A DNA stretch of 19,182 bases from contig FN648937.1 in NCBI GenBank assembly GCA_000310025.1, positions 1-19,182 on the forward strand. The letters run 5' to 3'. This document shows positions 18,463 to 19,182 of this stretch, piece by piece (position 1 is the stretch's first letter; every line of letters begins with the position of its first letter). The position numbers and the translations under genes were made by a program. The stretch comes from Ectocarpus siliculosus (lineage: Eukaryota > Sar > Phaeophyceae > Ectocarpales > Ectocarpaceae). The notes beneath the pieces were generated by a model that did not search any database, had not been told where the DNA came from, and saw nothing but the letters and a program-made list of their open reading frames with translations.

Positions 18463-19182
18463 ATGGCATTATTATCGGAGACACCGCACACCGCACGTCC
18501 AAGCTCCCAAAGAATCGACTGTCCGCGTCGGCGCTCCTACCGGGCGCAGGTAAGTCCCTACCTTTGCCGTGTGCATGCTGTGGTACCTGGCTGGCAGACA
18601 TGCTGCCGTTGTTTTAGAGTGAGCAGCAGTACCGTACCCCCCATGGGAGGAACAAACGTATCTGAATCCTTGCGTCTCGCCGTCGTATTAAGGGTGTGTC
18701 TTATCAGGCCGCAAAAATTCGTAACTTTTTTCACCGAATAGTAACTTTTTTCACGGAACCGTAACTAGGGTTTCCAGTGGTTCTTATCGGCAGAAGGCGC
18801 GAAGGCGCGTATTTTTTCAAAAATTACGGAAAGCGCCACGGCTCGACGTACACACACCGGTCCCGACCAGGCGAGAGACCCGAGGACTCCCACAACAGAC
18901 GTTATACACCCACACCATGAACAACAACGCCGTAGCAGTGGCAGGCCGGCCATCAAGAACGAAAACGGTGCCTCTGCGACTGCAGGGTGGAGGTGAAAGT
19001 GGTGCAGCTGCTGGGCATGGTGTTGCCCAGATCACGCCTGCTGGCGCCGTACAGCTCCAGCCGGCACCGAGCGGCATGGTCCGCCAGGCCGTCCACAGCA
19101 GGGTTACCCCCCATACCGATACACAACAGGGGGTGCCACCTGGCGCGGGGCTGATGCCGAGCTTCATGGACGGTGAAGGTGC
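18463..19182 (+). CDS. 5' part of a + strand gene running off the right edge
   Basis: Exon 1 runs from a true ATG at 18463 to 18549 (MALLSETPHTARPSSQRID...SYRAQ) and ends at the donor GCAG/GTAAGT. The next coding part is open without stop from 18727 to the end of the window. Phase-0 acceptors at TCGGCAG (exon from 18794) or CACAACAG (exon from 18899) would join it to exon 1 in frame. The second part reads MNNNAVAVAGRPSRTKT, then AAAGHGVAQITPAGAVQLQP, then AGLMPSFMDGEG: Ala/Gly/Gln/Pro-rich and probably disordered. An alternative is a 68-base intron (18550-18617) leading to a short 44-residue product ending at 18665, with the right-hand frame starting its own gene at ATG 18917. No family is recognised. 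Confidence 0.45.
18721..18766. repeat. 20-base tandem repeat, two and a third copies
   Basis: GTAACTTTTTTCACNGAA begins at 18721 and 18741 and restarts as GTAACTAGGG at 18761. If the intron 18550-18793 is real, this repeat lies in its 3' half and supplies its pyrimidine runs. Confidence 0.8.

Overview
The window looks like a nuclear contig of an intron-rich eukaryote, most likely an alga of the stramenopile or brown-alga kind; the lineage is a guess from style, not from a marker gene. The signs are GT-AG introns of roughly 70 to 700 bases with pyrimidine-rich 3' ends, exons that join only when reading phase is tracked, no operons or Shine-Dalgarno sites, and a dense mix of tandem, inverted and low-complexity repeats. 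No rRNA, tRNA or CRISPR array was found.

Layout. The left edge (1-520) may hold the last exons of a + strand gene. From 6530 down to 722 on the minus strand I can assemble one long gene of about 13 exons and about 1,000 codons. Nearly all its junctions agree in phase. Its product appears to join an N-terminal ParB-like domain, a helical middle with a charged stretch, a region shaped like a beta-class DNA N4/N6-methyltransferase whose key motifs look lost, and a C-terminal SET domain. This is the most interesting item in the window. A possible small upstream exon lies at 6779-6816.

From about 6,900 to 10,500 I see mostly repeats: a 257-base tandem duplication, a GC-rich island, a 202-base degenerate duplication and a GC hairpin, with two weak ORFs. 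From 10762 to 12132 lies a small three-exon + strand gene for a cysteine-rich protein of unknown family. It is broken by an apparent 4-base duplication, and its first intron carries a 309-base MITE-like element built from a 30-base motif. A degenerate ~100-base tandem repeat follows (12427-12835), then a stretch (12960-14400) with long but unassigned ORFs.

From 14478 to about 15780 the composition changes sharply: first a block full of CCATGG palindromes set in AT-rich DNA, then almost pure AT with duplicated segments, recalling organelle spacer DNA. It is followed by a 2.5-kb structure (15783-18294) with ~815-base inverted arms that look more than 98% identical around an ~870-base centre, probably a non-autonomous foldback-type element. 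The right edge (18463-19182) holds the start of a + strand gene that runs out of the window.
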